Source: JAFGRR01 sp964563855 (GTDB lineage: Bacteria; Planctomycetota; Phycisphaerae; UBA1845; Fen-1342). From it: 64,000 nucleotides of DNA. The notes beneath the pieces were generated by a model, which was not told where the DNA came from, searched no databases, and saw nothing but the letters and a program-made list of their open reading frames with translations. Where the stretch lies: assembly GCA_964563855.1 (NCBI GenBank), contig CAZLYU010000002.1:62001-126000 (forward strand), read 5' to 3'. Position numbers and translations under genes: made by a program. This document shows positions 40,009 through 49,271 of the stretch, in pieces (position 1 is the first letter of the stretch; each line of letters begins with the position of its first letter).

Positions 40009-41673
40009 ATGCCAACAACCAACCCGAGCACACGTCGAAGATCGTCAAAACCTGTCCAGGGGGCGCCCGCGGGTGGGCTGTTCGCGTCATCCGCTACGCC
40101 GCGACCCTGGCGTTGGTCATCCGGCGAGCTACGCCGCACCGAGCCGGTGCGCTGCCAGCGCGACCAGTGGTATCTGATCCGCGCATGGCCGCGCGACGCC
40201 GCCGCTTCCGGGCGTCTGTCGCTGATCGTCGGCTTCTTCGCGGCTGACGAAGTGCTCGTGCAGCGGGCCGTCGATCTGCAGCCATTGCCTTCGGCGCCCG
40301 CCGCAACGTCGCAGAGCTACGGCGACTGGGTCTACGCGCCGTCCGGCGCTTCGCACGTGGTGTTGGCGGGGAGCGCTGCCGATACGGGTGCAATTGAGCG
40401 GATCGAAATTCACCCCGTGGCCGAGCGCGACGCCAAGAGCCATCCGCTCGCGAATACGCCGCGCTGGACCACTTACCAGCCGCCGTTCCCGCTTGAACAC
40501 GTCGTTTTGCCGGAGGAGCTGGACACGCTGGCCAGTGCGGCGCCCCATGCCGAGGTTTCGCTCTCGGCGCAGCCGACGTCGAAAGCGGCGCTAGCGAAGC
40601 TAACGCGACGCGCGGCATGTGTGCTGAGCCCGAGTTGGATTCAAGCGCTCGATCTCACATTCAGCGACCTGACGCAAATGGCGGGCGAGAGCTGGATCGT
40701 GATCGACCTGGCGACCGCGGCGCGTTTGCTGACGGCGTCGGGATTGACGGTGCGACTGCGCAAGCACGCTGCGCCGCATGAGATTGCCTCGGCGCGGGTC
40801 GAGTACGCCGACGTCGCGACGCGCGGCTTCGCGTTGCAAGACGTCTTTCCGTGGGGCTGGGTCGATGACGAAGGCGGGTTCGCGTCGCGCGGCTTGCGGG
40901 CGACCGCGATGTGGAAGCGCTACGCCGACGAGATGGGCGCGGCGCCGCAGCTCGCGCACGAGACGTCGAATCCGGCGGTGACGGGAGACGTGCTGCTCGC
41001 GTCGCAGGCGGTCGGGCAAGGCGAACTGTTGCTGACCGACGCGCCGTGGATCGCGGCGGGGGCGTTTGGCGCGCCGTTGGCGCCGGCGCTTGCGCGCCAT
41101 GTGAGCAGCATGCTGATGGGGGCCCCGCTCGACGACGCGGTGTGCTATTGGAATCGCTGGTACGAAGACGACGTTTTGCTGCGCGACATCGCCGATCTAC
41201 CCCGGCGATATTCCGAGTTGGCGCTGCTGCGCTGGGCGGCGGAGGATGACGCGACCGTGCGGCTGGGGCTGACGCTGGCGCAGGGACAACCACAGCGCGA
41301 GATCATGTTTTGCACGGGGCGCATCGATCAGACCGAGCCGCACGATGGTGTTCCGGCGGAAGCGATGATCATCTTCATGCGCTCCTTGGCGCGCGAACTG
41401 CGTGAGCAAACACGCTCGGCGTTGCGCGACACGCGCATCACGTGGCAGTTCGATAGCGCCGCCGGATTGCATCATGCGCCGAACTTCCCAAGCGCTGGGC
41501 CGGCGCTCGCGAACGTGAAGGAGTCTCGCCGTTTCGTCGTACGCGTCTCTGACGAGCCCGGAGGCGCGAGCGACGAGATTCGTGTGCCCCGTTGGACGGG
41601 CGTGTTGGGAGATGAATCGCACGCGTTTCAGGCGGCGCTGACATCGCGGCTCATGCGACGGATCGCGCGCTAG
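40009..41673 (+). CDS. Hypothetical protein, 554 residues
   Basis: A large soluble protein of unknown family. Beta-rich N-terminal part (RDQWYLIRAWPRD, LSLIVGFFAADEVLVQRAVDLQ), then a segment IVIDLATAARLLTASGLTV and a repeated pattern of charged and aromatic residues to the end (FVVRVSDEPGG). No signal peptide or membrane helix is evident. Codon usage matches its neighbours. It is unlikely to be spurious, because the frame is uninterrupted over 1.6 kb and the antisense frames are Arg-rich. No function can be proposed. Confidence 0.7.
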   Translation: MPTTNPSTRRRSSKPVQGAPAGGLFASSATPRPWRWSSGELRRTEPVRCQRDQWYLIRAWPRDAAASGRLSLIVGFFAADEVLVQRAVDLQPLPSAPAATSQSYGDWVYAPSGASHVVLAGSAADTGAIERIEIHPVAERDAKSHPLANTPRWTTYQPPFPLEHVVLPEELDTLASAAPHAEVSLSAQPTSKAALAKLTRRAACVLSPSWIQALDLTFSDLTQMAGESWIVIDLATAARLLTASGLTVRLRKHAAPHEIASARVEYADVATRGFALQDVFPWGWVDDEGGFASRGLRATAMWKRYADEMGAAPQLAHETSNPAVTGDVLLASQAVGQGELLLTDAPWIAAGAFGAPLAPALARHVSSMLMGAPLDDAVCYWNRWYEDDVLLRDIADLPRRYSELALLRWAAEDDATVRLGLTLAQGQPQREIMFCTGRIDQTEPHDGVPAEAMIIFMRSLARELREQTRSALRDTRITWQFDSAAGLHHAPNFPSAGPALANVKESRRFVVRVSDEPGGASDEIRVPRWTGVLGDESHAFQAALTSRLMRRIAR

Positions 41674-41760
41674 TCGCGTTCTTCGAAAACGGAGCGCGCG
41701 CTGCGAATGGGGCGGGCTTGCGCCGGCCACGTCCGGCAGCGACCCGTGACGCTTCTGCTT

Positions 41761-43923
41761 TCAAGATGTATTGGCGCCGTTCGTGTCGGGGGGCGAATCC
41801 GTTGACGCCGGCAGGGCGGATGCGAGCAATTCGGCGATGTCGTGCTGTGCAACGTCGGTAATGCTCTGATCAGCGAGGCTGTCGGAAAGCATGGTCTTGC
41901 AGAAGGGGCAGCCGGAGGCAATGACGCCGCGGCTGACGGCTTGCGTCGACGATTCTGCGGTCTTTGCTTCATCGTTGGCCGGCGCGGCCGCGGTCGCGCC
42001 GGCGGGCAATACGGGCAGCAGTTGGCTGACGCGGCGATGATTGACGCGGCTGGCGTTGTCGCCGCGGGATTCTTCTTCTTCTTTCCACATCTGTGCGCCG
42101 CCCGCGCCGCAGCACATGCCGCGATCGCGGCTGGCGGTGGGTTCGCGCAGGTCGAATCCAGCGGCTTTCAGCAGGTCGCGCGGGGCGTCGTATACGTTGT
42201 TGTGGCGTCCGAGGTAGCAGGCGTCGTGATAGGTCGCGGCGCCGCGTTCGGTGCGGGGAAGTTTTAACTTTCCGGTCTTGACCAGTTCGCTGAGCAGGGT
42301 GGTGTGATGCACGACCTCGAAGCAGCCGTCGAAGTCGGGATACTCGTTGCGCAGCGTGTTGAAGCAGTGCGGGCAGGTGGTGACGATTTTCTTGACGTCG
42401 TAGCCTTTGAGCGTTTCGACGTTCTGTCGCGCGAGTATCTCGAAGAGGTATTCGTTGCCGGCGCGACGCGCGGGATCGCCGTTGCAGGTTTCTTCAGGAC
42501 CGAGGATGGCGAACTTCACATTGGCCGCCTGCAGCAGTTTGAGCAGGGCGACGGCGATGCGGCGGGCGCGGTCGTCGAAGCTGGGTGAGCAGCCGACCCA
42601 GTAGAGATATTCGACGTCGTTGGGGTTGTCGCTCATGAGCGGTACGTCGAGGCCGGCGGCCCAGTCGGCGCGCTGTTCGTTGGGAATGCTGTATGGATTG
42701 CCGACGGTTTCGAGACCACGGAACATCTGCTGCAACTGTTCGGGGAACTCGCCTTGCTCCATCACGAGATTGCGACGCAGGTCGACGATTTTGTCGATGT
42801 AGCTGATGAAGACCGGGCACTCCTGTTCGCAGGCGCCGCAGGTGGTGCACGCCCACAGCACCTCCGGGTTGACGACCGCCGGCACGAGCATGCCGTTCGC
42901 GGAGGCGTCGTCGCCGTTGCCGTTGCCGTCGGCATTCGTGGCTTCAGCGCCGACGAGTGTCGCGTCGTGTTGATAGAAGTAGTCGCGCAGGTCGATCGTG
43001 AGATGCTTGGGCGAGAGCAGCTTGCCGGTGTTCGTCGCTGGGCAGTGGTCGCTGCAGCGGCCGCATTCGGTGCAGGTGTAAAAGTCGAGTACGGCTTTCC
43101 ACGAAAAGTCGTGCGCGGTCTTTACGCCCAGCGTTTCTTCGCGTTCGAGGCGCCCCTCGATGTCTTCGATCGGCGGCAGGCGGCCGTGTGAGAGATCGCG
43201 CGCGAAGACATTGGGCAGCACGGTGAGAATGTGGAAGTGTTTGCCGTAGGGCAGCAGGTTCAAGAAGAGCAGCACCAGGCCGGCGTGAATCCAGAAACCG
43301 GCGTGCCATAACGCGTTGACGGCGGGCTCGGGCAGCGGCGCCATGATGTTGGCGGTGATCGACGCGAACGGCATGAAGCCGACGAACGTCCCGCTAATTT
43401 GGCCCGCTTTGCTCCAGTGCAGAATCTCCCCGCCTTCGTAGACGAGGTCAGCAAGCATCATCGTGAGAATGATGCTGAGAATCGCGACGCCTTCGGCGTT
43501 GAGCGTGAGTCGCTTGAGGCGCAGCACGAGGCGATTCCAGAAGAACACGAGCACGCCGACGATCACGAGCACGGTGAAAATGTCGCGCAGGAATGCGTAG
43601 GCGATGCCGAGCGGTTGGCTGGGGCCGAAGATCCAGGCGTTGAAGTCGGCGTCGTAGCCGCGCACCCACAGAATGATCGAGTTGAGCAGCAGCACCGAGA
43701 AGCCGAAGAAGACCAGCACGTGGGCCCATCCGGCGGCGGCGTAGCGCGGCATGCGCAGTTGTCCGAACATATACACGACGACCGAGCGGATGCGTTCCGG
43801 CAGATGATCGGTGCGGTTGAGCGGAGCACGCGCGGCAAGCATCAGCCGCCAGCGGCGATAGGCCGAGTAGGCGAAGAAGCCGAACGCGGCGACGAGCAGC
43901 AGCGTCATCGCGACAGGTTGCAT
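41761..43923 (-). CDS. Membrane-bound Fe-S oxidoreductase with CCG domains
   Basis: 720 residues. Residues 1-230 form a NarI-like membrane domain of about six helices with paired histidines suitable for haem (for example AGFWIHAGLVLLFL, LPYGKHFHIL). A two-cluster ferredoxin domain follows: CTECGRCSDHCP and CTTCGACEQECP. Two cysteine-rich CCG domains (WVGCSPSFDD, TCPHCFNTL; ACYLGRHN, MCCGAGGAQMW, GCPFCKTML) form the C-terminal part. This HdrD/GlpC-like architecture transfers electrons between a cytosolic donor, often an ETF or a dehydrogenase, and the quinone pool. The donor is not in the window. The C-terminal 60 residues are Ala/Thr/Asp-rich. Confidence 0.9.
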   Translation of the reverse strand: MQPVAMTLLLVAAFGFFAYSAYRRWRLMLAARAPLNRTDHLPERIRSVVVYMFGQLRMPRYAAAGWAHVLVFFGFSVLLLNSIILWVRGYDADFNAWIFGPSQPLGIAYAFLRDIFTVLVIVGVLVFFWNRLVLRLKRLTLNAEGVAILSIILTMMLADLVYEGGEILHWSKAGQISGTFVGFMPFASITANIMAPLPEPAVNALWHAGFWIHAGLVLLFLNLLPYGKHFHILTVLPNVFARDLSHGRLPPIEDIEGRLEREETLGVKTAHDFSWKAVLDFYTCTECGRCSDHCPATNTGKLLSPKHLTIDLRDYFYQHDATLVGAEATNADGNGNGDDASANGMLVPAVVNPEVLWACTTCGACEQECPVFISYIDKIVDLRRNLVMEQGEFPEQLQQMFRGLETVGNPYSIPNEQRADWAAGLDVPLMSDNPNDVEYLYWVGCSPSFDDRARRIAVALLKLLQAANVKFAILGPEETCNGDPARRAGNEYLFEILARQNVETLKGYDVKKIVTTCPHCFNTLRNEYPDFDGCFEVVHHTTLLSELVKTGKLKLPRTERGAATYHDACYLGRHNNVYDAPRDLLKAAGFDLREPTASRDRGMCCGAGGAQMWKEEEESRGDNASRVNHRRVSQLLPVLPAGATAAAPANDEAKTAESSTQAVSRGVIASGCPFCKTMLSDSLADQSITDVAQHDIAELLASALPASTDSPPDTNGANTS

Positions 43924-43933
43924 GACGGGGTCC

Positions 43934-43947
43934 TTTCGCCGGCGAAA
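43934..43947. promoter_or_regulatory. 14-bp perfect palindrome over the RBS of the Fe-S gene
   Basis: TTTCGCCGGCGAAA is perfectly self-complementary and lies 11-24 bp upstream of the ATG of the Fe-S oxidoreductase gene, so that its AAAGGA ribosome binding site is partly inside the palindrome. It could be an operator or an mRNA hairpin, but could also be chance in a GC-rich genome. Confidence 0.3.
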
Positions 43948-43989
43948 ACGAGCTGCGAACGACTCCGAGTAGCCTAGGGGGGCGAGCTG

Positions 43990-44865
43990 TTATTGGCGAG
44001 CCGGCGCGGCCTGCGGCGGCGGGCTTTCCGCACTTTCACGCTCACGCGCCAGCACGACGCGATCGTGGGTGACTTCGGCGCCGAGCAGCAGCGTCTGCAT
44101 CGAGTAGTAGATCCAGATCATGATCGCGACGAGCGAGCCGCTCGCGCCGTACGCCGACGCAATCGTCGCGTGTGAGAGATAAAGTCCGATCAGGTGCTTC
44201 CCGGCCTGGAACAGCACCAAACTGACGACCGCACCCGGCCACACATGACGCCACGGCGGAGATCGCATGGGCAGGTAGCGCAAGATGCCGGCGAACAGCA
44301 GCCCGAGTACGAGCCACGAGATCAGCACGTCGGTGACGCGGGCGAGCTGCACAGTCCACAGGCCCCAATCGCTCATCTCTTGCGACGCCCAGCGGATGAA
44401 AACATTGAGCGCCACGACGCCGACCTCGATCGCGCCGATCAGGATGACGAACAGGGCGGCGACGAGGCGCCCCACGATCGTGGTGTGGATTTGTTCGTGG
44501 ATAGTCTCGACCGAGAGATCGAAAATTCGGTTCAGCGCGATGCGCAACTGCACGAAGACGGCGGAGGCGCCATAGAGCAGCAACACCCCCGTCACCAACG
44601 ACGCGAGAAAGCTCGGCTCTTCGAACACGGTCGAGTTCACCAGTTGCAGCAGGGCGTCCGCCTGCTGCGGCGTAACCACATCGACGAGCGCGGCGCGCAG
44701 CGCCGTCCGCGCTTCCTCCGCACCGAGCGCCCACGCGCCGACCGCGACGCCGAAGATCAGCGTCGGCGCGAGGGTGAACAACGAGTAGAACGCAATCGAT
44801 GCGGCGGCGGAGGTGTTGTCGTGGACGAACCACTGATAGCCAATGCGTCGCGCCATTGCGATCAT
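43990..44865 (-). CDS. YihY/BrkB family inner membrane protein
   Basis: 291 residues with about six membrane helices. The family opening is present (NTSAAASIAFYSLFTLAPTLIFGVAVG), with LYGASAVFVQLRIALNRIF and ASAYGASGSLVAIMIWIYYSMQTLLLGAEVTH downstream (quoted in part). Often annotated as ribonuclease BN by old error. A GGAG lies upstream of the ATG. Transcribed on the same strand as the Fe-S gene and upstream of it. Confidence 0.92.
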   Translation of the reverse strand: MIAMARRIGYQWFVHDNTSAAASIAFYSLFTLAPTLIFGVAVGAWALGAEEARTALRAALVDVVTPQQADALLQLVNSTVFEEPSFLASLVTGVLLLYGASAVFVQLRIALNRIFDLSVETIHEQIHTTIVGRLVAALFVILIGAIEVGVVALNVFIRWASQEMSDWGLWTVQLARVTDVLISWLVLGLLFAGILRYLPMRSPPWRHVWPGAVVSLVLFQAGKHLIGLYLSHATIASAYGASGSLVAIMIWIYYSMQTLLLGAEVTHDRVVLARERESAESPPPQAAPARQ

Positions 44866-44951
44866 CGAATTTCGCTCCTGGAACGTCGGGATTGTAGGCT
44901 ACTCGCGGTTATTGTCACGCATTGGCGGAGCGGGGAGCGGAGTCGGCTCGG

Positions 44952-47477
44952 GTGCCGCTGAAAGACTACATCGCAAAGCGCGACTTTCGGAAGACGCCGG
45001 AGCCGCGCGGGGTGGAGACGGGGACGCCAGGGACCGCGCGTCGCTTCGTCGTGCAGAAGCACGCCGCGAGCAATCTGCATTACGACCTGCGACTCGAGCT
45101 GGGTGGAACGCTAAAGAGCTGGGCGGTTCCGAAGGGCCCGTCGCATCTGCCGCGCGAGAAGCGCCTGGCGGTGCACGTCGAAGACCACCCGCTCGAGTAC
45201 CTCACGTTTGAAGGCGTCATTCCGGCGGACGCGTATGGCGGCGGGACGGTGATGGTGTGGGATATCGGCGTCTGGCGTCTGTTGCACGACGCCGACGCTG
45301 ACGAAAGCTATCGCGACGGGCAACTCAAACTGTGGCTGTACGGAAGCAAGCTGCGCGGCGGGTGGGCGCTGGTGCGCACCAGAAGACGCGACGGCGAACG
45401 GCAGGATCACTGGTTGCTGATCAAGGAGCGCGATCGCGCGGCGGTGGGAACGGCGGATGAAGACGACGTGCTCGTCCGCGCACCGCACTCGGCGATCACC
45501 GGGCGGACGATGGATGAGATCGCGACGGCCGCCCCCGGGCCGTTGGACCCCAGCGCTGTGGCGGGCGCGCGACGGGCGGGGATGGCGCCGCCGAAGCGCC
45601 CGCAGTTGGCGACGCTCGCCGAGATCCCGCCAACCGGCGACAAGTGGGTGCACGAGGTCAAGTTCGACGGGTATCGGCTGGTTTCGGTGAAGCGCGGCAA
45701 AGCAGTGACGCTGCTGACACGCAACGGCAACGACTGGACGGAGCGCTTTCCGCGCGTCGCGGCGGAGGTAGCGCGGTTGCCCGCTGAGCACGCATGTATC
45801 GACGGTGAGGCGACCGTGCTGCGCGACGACGGCGTGACCGACTTTCAAGCGCTGCAACGGGTGCTGCAAACGCCGGCGGAGCAGCGGCCGATTGTCTACT
45901 ACGCGTTCGATCTGTTGCATCTGGGCGACTACGACCTCACACGAGCGCCGTTGCTGGAGCGCAAGACGCTGCTCGCGGCGCTCTTGGCGCGCGGTGCGGC
46001 GGACCCGCTCGTGCTGCGGCTCAGCGAGCACCTGGTCGGAGATGGGGCGGACGTGTTCCAACGTGTGTGTGCGCTCGGCGCTGAGGGCGTCATCTCGAAG
46101 CGCGGCGATGCGGCTTACGAGCCGCGGCGATCGCAGACCTGGCTGAAGGCCAAGTGTCGGCAGCGGCAGGAATTCGTCATCGGCGGCTTCACGGAGCCGA
46201 AGGGCACGCGCGCCGGGTTCGGGGCGCTGGTCTTGGGATGCTACGACGACAGCGGACTGCGCTTCTGCGGCAAAGTGGGGTCCGGGTTTGACGATGCGCT
46301 GCTGGTTTCGTTGCGCAAAACGCTGGAGGGACTGCGCCGCGCGACACCGGCCCTGCAACAGCCGCCGACGGGCGCCGAGGCGCGCGACGTTCGGTGGGTG
46401 TCGCCGGAGCTGGTGGTCGAGGTGTCGTTCGCCGATTGGACGGATGAGGGCGTCGTGCGGTTCCCCGTGTTTGAGGCCTTGCGGCAGGGCAAGTCGCCGC
46501 GGCAGGTGCAGCGTGAGCGAACCGCACCGAAAGCGTCGGCGTCGGGCGTGACGCACGATCCGTCGGCGACGGCGGTTGCGGCGCGCGACGTCGTGTCCGG
46601 CGTGCGGCTGACCAACCCAGAGCGGGTGTATTACCCGGAGGCGCGGCTCACCAAACGCGACATCGCCGCTTATTACGCCTACATCGTCGACTGGATTCTG
46701 CCGCATGTGGTGCGTCGTCCGCTCAGTGTTCTGCGCATGCCGCGCGGCGTCGAAGCGCAGGGCTTTTTTCAGAAGCATCTCAACGAGTCGTTGCCGGATG
46801 CGATCAGCGGGGTGGAGATTGAGGAGGGCGGGGCGCGGCAGCGCTACATCTGTATCGCCGATGAAACCGCGCTCATCACGCTGGTGCAGTTGGGGACCCT
46901 CGAGCTGCACCCGTGGGGGGCGCGGGCCGACAAGCCCAATCGACCGGACTTGATGACGTTCGATCTCGACCCGGGGGACGGCGTGGCGTGGCCGGTCGCG
47001 ATCGAAGCGGCACAGGGGCTGCGTTACGAACTCGACCAGTGCGGCTTGCAGAGCTTTGTGAAAACTTCGGGCGGCAAAGGGCTGCATGTGGTCGTTCCGC
47101 TGACGCGCAGACATACGTGGGAGGATGTGAAGGACTTCAGCCGCCGCGTGGTGCTGCGGATCGCCGCGGCGGCGCCGAAGCACTTCGTGACGACGTCGTC
47201 GAAAACGGCGCGGAAGGGCAAGATTTATCTAGACTATCTCCGCAACGCGCAGGGGGCGACCTCGGTGGCGGCGTATAGCACGCGCGCCCGGCCCGGGGCG
47301 GCGGTGTCGACGCCCGTGAGTTGGGACGAACTACCCACGGTTCCGGGGCCGACGCACTTCACGGTCATGAACGTGCCGCAACGCCTGGCGGCGCTGTCAG
47401 CCGATCCGTGGGACGGCTATGAGACGGTGCGTCAGTCGATCACGCGCGCGGCGTGGCGGCGGTTTGAGGTGGCGTAA
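44952..47477 (+). CDS. ligD: ATP-dependent DNA ligase D, three-domain
   Basis: 841 residues in the order phosphoesterase-ligase-polymerase. PE domain: FVVQKHAASNLHYDLRLEL, AVPKGPS and DHPLEYLTFEGVIP. Ligase: nucleotidylated lysine K237 in HEVKFDGYR, then DGEATVL, FDLLHL, EGVISKR and the OB part with KGTRAGFGALVLG. Polymerase (about residue 540 on): VYYPEARLTKRD, MTFDLDPGDG, SGGKGLHVVVPL and KIYLDYLRNA. It joins and fills double-strand breaks in bacterial end joining with Ku. The GTG start at 44952 has GGAG nine bases upstream and matches LigD N-termini; an in-frame TTG lies at 44922. No ku gene is in the window. Confidence 0.93.
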   Translation: MPLKDYIAKRDFRKTPEPRGVETGTPGTARRFVVQKHAASNLHYDLRLELGGTLKSWAVPKGPSHLPREKRLAVHVEDHPLEYLTFEGVIPADAYGGGTVMVWDIGVWRLLHDADADESYRDGQLKLWLYGSKLRGGWALVRTRRRDGERQDHWLLIKERDRAAVGTADEDDVLVRAPHSAITGRTMDEIATAAPGPLDPSAVAGARRAGMAPPKRPQLATLAEIPPTGDKWVHEVKFDGYRLVSVKRGKAVTLLTRNGNDWTERFPRVAAEVARLPAEHACIDGEATVLRDDGVTDFQALQRVLQTPAEQRPIVYYAFDLLHLGDYDLTRAPLLERKTLLAALLARGAADPLVLRLSEHLVGDGADVFQRVCALGAEGVISKRGDAAYEPRRSQTWLKAKCRQRQEFVIGGFTEPKGTRAGFGALVLGCYDDSGLRFCGKVGSGFDDALLVSLRKTLEGLRRATPALQQPPTGAEARDVRWVSPELVVEVSFADWTDEGVVRFPVFEALRQGKSPRQVQRERTAPKASASGVTHDPSATAVAARDVVSGVRLTNPERVYYPEARLTKRDIAAYYAYIVDWILPHVVRRPLSVLRMPRGVEAQGFFQKHLNESLPDAISGVEIEEGGARQRYICIADETALITLVQLGTLELHPWGARADKPNRPDLMTFDLDPGDGVAWPVAIEAAQGLRYELDQCGLQSFVKTSGGKGLHVVVPLTRRHTWEDVKDFSRRVVLRIAAAAPKHFVTTSSKTARKGKIYLDYLRNAQGATSVAAYSTRARPGAAVSTPVSWDELPTVPGPTHFTVMNVPQRLAALSADPWDGYETVRQSITRAAWRRFEVA

Positions 47478-47694
47478 GTATCGCCGCGTCGGGCGAGCCA
47501 GGGCGGTGGAGCGCGGCGACGCGGAACGCGGCTGTCGGACTATTTAGGGCATTGTTAGAGCGACGACATGCGGGGCGGCAATGGTGAAGTCTGGCGGGAG
47601 CGGTCTTCGCTGGGAGCCGCCGATCCCGAAGGGATGTCAGGAATGCGCTCGATGCCGCTCAGCGAGGTGATCGATCACACAGTGCGGAGCAGTC

Positions 47695-49116
47695 ATGTCA
47701 AAAGATAATGTCCACGTCGTCACTCACAACGGTGGGTGGGCGGTGAAACAAGAAGGAACCAGTGACGTCATGTCGACGCATGACTCTCAGCAACGAGCGG
47801 TCGAGGCGGCCTCCGCGTTCGGTCGTCGGAATGACGTGAACGTCGTGATTCATGATGAGGACGGATCGTTTCAGGATGTTCGGCGATTTGGCAATGGCGC
47901 CGGCGCCGCGACGCAGCCGCAGTCGGTCGAGCGGATGGTCGCCGCGGGTGCGCCGTCGGTGATCCGTTGGGGTGCGGTCGTGGCCGGCCTGTTCGTGACG
48001 ATCGCGGCGCATTGGGTGCTCTATCTGGTCGGCGCGTCCTTGGGGGTGACGGTTCTCGACGTCACGAACACGTTGGCGATCGGCGCGTCTTTCGGCATCG
48101 GTGCGGCGATCTGGCTGGTGCTGTCCACGCTGGTTGCATTTTTCGTCGGTTCGTTTCTCGCGTCGGAACTCACCGGACTGCGCGATCCGAAGGTCGGCAT
48201 TCTCCATGGAGCGGTGGTGTGGTCGGTTGCGGTCACCAGCATGATCGTTCTCGGCGTGTGGGGACTGTCGTGGATGGCGAACTCGGCGATGCAGGCGGCG
48301 CAGGCGACGACGCTGGGCACGCAGGCTGCGGCATCAAACATAGCCGCGACGGCGACGTCAGCCACGGAAGAATTCCTGCGGTCGCCATTCGTTGACGAGA
48401 TGCAGCGTGACCTGAAGGACGAAGCCGCGCGGCGGATCGCCAACAGCACGGGTGAGGAGTTGACCCGCTCGGAGGCTGAGACCGCAATCGAGAAGCTCGA
48501 CGCCGAAGCCACTCAGCGCATCGCCGCCGACCTCTTGCAAGGCGACCTCGAGGAAGCCCGCACGCGACTGCGCGAGAACACGGATCTCACGGAAGCCGAG
48601 CTGACCGCGCTGTTTCGCGGCGTCGAGCGTGAATTCCGCGCGGAGCTCGGCCTCGCGGCCAGCGATGATCCGAATGACCTCGATGGTGATCTGGGTGAAG
48701 CCGCACGCGAATTCCTCGCGGGGCGCATCGCACAGCTCGACCGGTCGGGTGGTGTGGATGTGAGCCAAAACGACGTGCGGACGGCGCTCAACAGCATGGA
48801 GTCGCGCGATTTCCAGCGCGCGGCGGGCTACCTCGTCATGGGCGATCCCAACCAGGCGCGAACGGTGCTGGTCGCCAACAGCACGCTCGAGCCCAAGGAG
48901 GTCGACGCGCTGATTGCCGGAGCGCAAACGCGGATCGACAAACTGCGCGAGCGTTACCTCGGCAAGATCAACGCGTATGCCGAAGCCGCAACCGACTACG
49001 CAGAAACATCGCTGTGGGGCGCTGTCGTGATTGCACTGCTCGGACTGGCGGCGAGCCTCTTCGGCGGTTGGGTGGGCGCTGCGCGGGCGCCCCAACCGGC
49101 ACACGCCGCGGTGTAG
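47695..49116 (+). CDS. DUF2188-membrane domain fusion protein
   Basis: 473 residues. Residues about 5-65 look like DUF2188 (HVVTHNGGWAVKQEG, AVEAASAFGRRNDVNVVIHDEDG). Then come about three membrane helices (residues 92-205: RWGAVVAGLFVTIAAHWVLYLV; GASFGIGAAIWLVLSTLVAFFVG; GAVVWSVAVTSMIVLGVWGL; each quoted in part). A long helical acidic region (about 215-440) and a final membrane helix (SLWGAVVIALLGLAASLFGGWVG) follow. It may sense envelope stress; this is speculation. GGAG lies upstream, and an intrinsic terminator follows. Confidence 0.75.
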   Translation: MSKDNVHVVTHNGGWAVKQEGTSDVMSTHDSQQRAVEAASAFGRRNDVNVVIHDEDGSFQDVRRFGNGAGAATQPQSVERMVAAGAPSVIRWGAVVAGLFVTIAAHWVLYLVGASLGVTVLDVTNTLAIGASFGIGAAIWLVLSTLVAFFVGSFLASELTGLRDPKVGILHGAVVWSVAVTSMIVLGVWGLSWMANSAMQAAQATTLGTQAAASNIAATATSATEEFLRSPFVDEMQRDLKDEAARRIANSTGEELTRSEAETAIEKLDAEATQRIAADLLQGDLEEARTRLRENTDLTEAELTALFRGVEREFRAELGLAASDDPNDLDGDLGEAAREFLAGRIAQLDRSGGVDVSQNDVRTALNSMESRDFQRAAGYLVMGDPNQARTVLVANSTLEPKEVDALIAGAQTRIDKLRERYLGKINAYAEAATDYAETSLWGAVVIALLGLAASLFGGWVGAARAPQPAHAAV

Positions 49117-49162
49117 CCAGCAAGCTGGCTGGGTGCGTACGATCCTGATTCGTCATTGAAGT

Positions 49163-49202
49163 CATGCCCGCGCGTCCGCGCCGGCATGGCTTCTTCTTTT
49201 TT
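49163..49202 (+). terminator. Intrinsic terminator after the DUF2188 fusion gene
   Basis: A GC-rich inverted repeat (CATGCCCGCGCG against CGCGCCGGCATG, one mismatch, tight loop) is followed by CTTCTTCTTTTTT. It lies 46 bp after the stop of the plus-strand gene and before the convergent tatC stop. This is the clearest intrinsic terminator in the window. Confidence 0.75.
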
Positions 49203-49271
49203 GCGTGCGGTGCGCTCCCGGCGGAGACGCCGGTCGCGACGTCCTGGTGGGCGCCGTCGTTTCCGACGAGT

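Noticed and set aside
45111..47183. A 690-residue open frame antisense to ligD
   Set aside because: The ligD frame is supported by three conserved domains; the antisense product is low in sequence complexity and Arg/His-rich.
47567..47703. A 45-codon frame starting at an ATG in the gap before the DUF2188 fusion gene
   Set aside because: No ribosome binding site and no composition bias; its stop overlaps the real start. It is considered a chance frame.
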